In this document: piece by piece, positions 41,478-43,603 of the stretch
How positions within the stretch are numbered: the first letter of the stretch is position 1
Layout of the letters: every line of letters starts with the position of its first letter
DNA from: Pseudomonadota bacterium
GTDB taxonomy: Bacteria; Desulfobacterota; Desulfarculia; Adiutricales; JAGVGV01
Direction of reading: 5' to 3'
DNA length: 43,603 nucleotides
Assembly: GCA_018830135.1 (NCBI GenBank)
Contig: JAHJTB010000157.1
Coordinates: 1 to 43,603, forward strand
Translations under genes and position numbers: made by a program
The notes under the pieces: model-generated
What the model was told of the DNA's origin: nothing
The model's input: the letters and a program-made list of their open reading frames with translations, nothing else
Database searches by the model: none

Positions 41478-42674
41478 TTGCACGAAAAACACAATCGGCG
41501 GCCCTGGCTGTATGCGGGCCTGGCCGGCCTGATAGCCGGGGGAGCCGCCATGATGGCCCCGGCATGTGCATCCATGGGCGGGCCCCCTTCGGGTCGCGGT
41601 CTTGAGATGATGAAGCAGTCGGCGAACTATAGGGATGGTCGCTTCGTAAACGGGATTCCGGTTGGAGACCCACCTCTTTTCCAGACCTTGAAGGAGTGGG
41701 TCAAGGGCGGTGAGCATACCGTGCCGGAAAAGCCGGTTCCTGTTGTCAAACTCGGCAAGACGGACTTGGCGACCCTGCCCCCAAGCGGTCTTCGCATCAC
41801 ATGGATCGGCCACTCGACAACCCTGGTGGAAATCGATGGGGTGCGGTTGTTGCTTGACCCGATCTGGTCGACGCGCAGTTCACCGTTTTCCTGGACCGGT
41901 CCCAAACGGTTTTATGAACCGCCTGTATCGCTCGACGACCTGCCCCCGATCGATGCCGTGCTGATCTCGCACGATCATTACGATCATCTGGACATGGACA
42001 CGGTCATAGGCCTGGCCCGAAAAGGTTTTCGTTTCCTGGTCCCCCTGGGCGTAGGCGCCCGCCTGATGAACTGGGGTATCCCCGCCGGCCGAATTGAGGA
42101 ACTGGATTGGTGGGAGGCCGCCGAAGTGAAAGAAGTCACGGTGACGGCCACACCGGCCCGCCATTTTTCCGGCCGCTCCCTTTTGATGATGGACCGCGAC
42201 AAAACCCTGTGGTCCGGCTTCGCCATGGCGGGCCCCGAGCATCGGGTGTATTACAGTGGAGATACGGGCATGTTCCCGGGCATTATTGAAATCGGAAAGC
42301 GTCTGGGCCCCTTTGATGCTTCATTGGTCGAGATCGGCGCCTACCATCAGCTTTGGGCGGACCTCCATCTGGGGCCGGAACAGGCGGTGCAGGCGGTGAA
42401 GGACGTTCGAGGCGGGATGCTGATTCCCACGCATTGGGCCACCTTTGACCTGGCCTTGCATAGTTGGGTGGAGCCCGCTGAAAGATTGATCACCGCCGCG
42501 GCCAAACGAAACATCCCCCTGGCCATCCCCAAACCCGGTCAGAGCGTGGAGCCTTCCAGCCCCCGGCCGTTGGTGCGCTGGTGGCCGGAAATACCTTGGC
42601 AAACGGCCGAAGAGCACCCGGTCGTGTCATCCGGGCCGGCAACCCGGCTGAGACAGGGAATCTCGAATGAGTGA
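41478..42674 (+). CDS. Metallo-beta-lactamase-fold hydrolase (NAPE-PLD/UlaG-like)
   Basis: A 398-aa protein with the metal-binding motif HDHYDHLD, a first-strand TWIGHSTTLVEI, a later ARHFSGRS and YYSGDTGMF, and THWATFDL near the end. The order matches the NAPE-PLD/UlaG branch of the fold. A hydrophobic N-terminal stretch (YAGLAGLIAGGAAMMAPACA) suggests export or lipid anchoring. The TTG start at 41478 has AAAGG upstream, but a start further in is possible. Likely acts on a phospho-ester or lipid amide. The end overlaps the next gene by 8 bp. Confidence 0.82.
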   Translation: MHEKHNRRPWLYAGLAGLIAGGAAMMAPACASMGGPPSGRGLEMMKQSANYRDGRFVNGIPVGDPPLFQTLKEWVKGGEHTVPEKPVPVVKLGKTDLATLPPSGLRITWIGHSTTLVEIDGVRLLLDPIWSTRSSPFSWTGPKRFYEPPVSLDDLPPIDAVLISHDHYDHLDMDTVIGLARKGFRFLVPLGVGARLMNWGIPAGRIEELDWWEAAEVKEVTVTATPARHFSGRSLLMMDRDKTLWSGFAMAGPEHRVYYSGDTGMFPGIIEIGKRLGPFDASLVEIGAYHQLWADLHLGPEQAVQAVKDVRGGMLIPTHWATFDLALHSWVEPAERLITAAAKRNIPLAIPKPGQSVEPSSPRPLVRWWPEIPWQTAEEHPVVSSGPATRLRQGISNE

Positions 42675-43338
42675 AAAACGGGTATTAATAATCGGCGCGA
42701 CCGGCATGGTCGGCGGGTGTGCCCTGAACATCTGCCTTGAAGACCCTGATGTTTCAAGAGTAACGATCGTCGGGCGTCGCGGGACCGGGATTGAACACAA
42801 CAGACTGCACGAAATTCCCCACGACAACTTTATGGACTACAGCGGGATTGCCAGCTCATTAGGAAGTCATGACGTGGCCTTGTATTGTCTGGGGGCCTAC
42901 ACCGGCGCGGTTCCGGATGATGAATTTCGGCGAATTACCGTGGATTACACGTTGGCCTTTGCGACAGCCCTTTATCAGGAAAGTCCACGGACCGCGTTTT
43001 GCTTTCTCAGCGGGCAGGGGGCCGACCAGACCGGACAGAGCCGCATGGCTTTCGCCCGATACAAAGGCGCTGCCGAGAAAGGGCTTTTGGAGATCGGCTT
43101 TTCCCGGGTCCATATTTTCCGGCCGGGGTACATATATCCCGTCACGCCAAGGGCGGAGCCGAACCTTGTTTACAGGATCACCCGCATGCTCTACCCGGTG
43201 CTACGGCGCGTCTATCCCAACATCGGCGTCTCATCCGAGGACCTGGCCCGAGCGATGGTCCATATCGGCCTGCACGGGTATGAAGGGCATGAAAGCCCGA
43301 TCCTGGAAAACAGGGAGATACGCCTGTGCACAAAATAA
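42667..43338 (+). CDS. Atypical SDR / NAD(P)-binding protein
   Basis: A 223-aa Rossmann protein: GATGMVGG near the N-terminus binds the dinucleotide, VGRRGTG follows strand 2, and CFLSGQGAD and YKGAAEKGLLEIGF fit the TIP30/NmrA-like branch; the KGAAE segment replaces the classical YxxxK. Translation is coupled to the metallo-hydrolase (ATGAGTGA). Substrate unknown; a lipid-linked or small carbonyl compound would fit the operon. Confidence 0.78.
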   Translation: MSEKRVLIIGATGMVGGCALNICLEDPDVSRVTIVGRRGTGIEHNRLHEIPHDNFMDYSGIASSLGSHDVALYCLGAYTGAVPDDEFRRITVDYTLAFATALYQESPRTAFCFLSGQGADQTGQSRMAFARYKGAAEKGLLEIGFSRVHIFRPGYIYPVTPRAEPNLVYRITRMLYPVLRRVYPNIGVSSEDLARAMVHIGLHGYEGHESPILENREIRLCTK

Positions 43339-43603
43339 TTATTATTGCCCTGACGGTATTCGTCCTGGGTTTGACCATCGACTCGATCTGGTATGTGCCT
43401 TCTCGCATTTCCAGGCTGCTGGGGGGTTCCCGCGCCTGGCCTCGGTATATCGCCATGGCCGTCATCCTGACTTCGTGGGTGCTGCCATTTACCCGCTTTA
43501 TTAAAACCACCAGCACCGCCTTCGACCTGGCGGTCACCGCTGCCCGCCCCTTTTTAGGGGTTCATATCTTTCTTTCGCTGCTGATGAAGCATTCCGAAAA
43601 ACC
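43326..43603 (+). CDS. Membrane protein, 3' end outside window
   Basis: The frame from GTG 43326 stays open to the window edge (92 codons). It has at least three hydrophobic segments (IIIIALTVFVLGLTI, YIAMAVILTSWVLPF, PFLGVHIFLSLLM). The start overlaps the SDR gene by 13 bp, so it is the third gene of the TetR-controlled operon. Family not recognised. Confidence 0.5.
   Translation, partial: MHKIIIIALTVFVLGLTIDSIWYVPSRISRLLGGSRAWPRYIAMAVILTSWVLPFTRFIKTTSTAFDLAVTAARPFLGVHIFLSLLMKHSEK

Overview
The window looks like the chromosome of a high-GC anaerobic deltaproteobacterium (Desulfobacterota). No rRNA or tRNA gene is visible, so this placement rests on gene content: an in-frame UGA selenoprotein of the glycine-reductase B type, a C-GCAxxG-C-C protein beside an AbrB-type protein resembling the HgcAB-associated family, a DUF4911-like gene upstream of miaB, many orphan multi-PAS kinases, and several REP-like palindromes.

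Region 1 (1 to about 7.1 kb) is a mobile element read leftward. From right to left it has a 195-bp array of T(A/G)TCAA half-sites, a small ribbon-helix-helix-like protein, an AlpA-type HTH protein, a Cys-rich protein with a sigma-region-4-like HTH, an HK97 portal, a P27-type small terminase, a fused prohead protease/major capsid protein and a small head protein. A terminator follows, then a strongly AT-rich gene running off the left edge that I identify as a homologue of the phage lambda exclusion protein RexA. No large terminase, tail, lysis or integrase gene is seen in this span. It is either a capsid-forming satellite (cf-PICI-like) or a decayed prophage carrying an anti-phage cargo gene.

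Region 2 (7.2 to 14 kb) is chromosomal. It holds a Cys-cluster protein and a 78-bp perfect palindrome, then a selenoprotein plus glutaredoxin-like pair read as two ORFs split by the Sec UGA. Next is an uncharacterised 630-aa protein translationally coupled to a LarC C-terminal-domain protein with a TetR upstream, then a repeat-rich gap and cysC.

Region 3 (14.3 to 25.4 kb) is signalling and efflux: a hybrid kinase with a LytS-type membrane sensor, an RND permease with its periplasmic adaptor, and a soluble GAF-PAS kinase with an NtrC-type regulator. A sigma-54-like promoter upstream of the adaptor gene may tie the regulator to the pump.

Region 4 (25.4 to 32.5 kb) is a compact six-gene leftward operon: a two-TM membrane protein, a MoxR AAA+ ATPase, a helical protein, an HExxH-metallopeptidase/vWA protein, a small protein and a PaaK/CapK-like adenylate-forming enzyme. 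This is the best candidate for an undescribed multi-protein system.

Region 5 (32.6 to 43.6 kb) has a truncated IS transposase, an orphan Cache-domain kinase, a TVP38 membrane protein, the C-GCAxxG-C-C/AbrB pair, and a DUF4911-like, exported-protein and miaB group. It ends with a TetR divergent from a metallo-beta-lactamase-fold / NAD-binding / membrane protein operon, with two direct-repeat operators between them.
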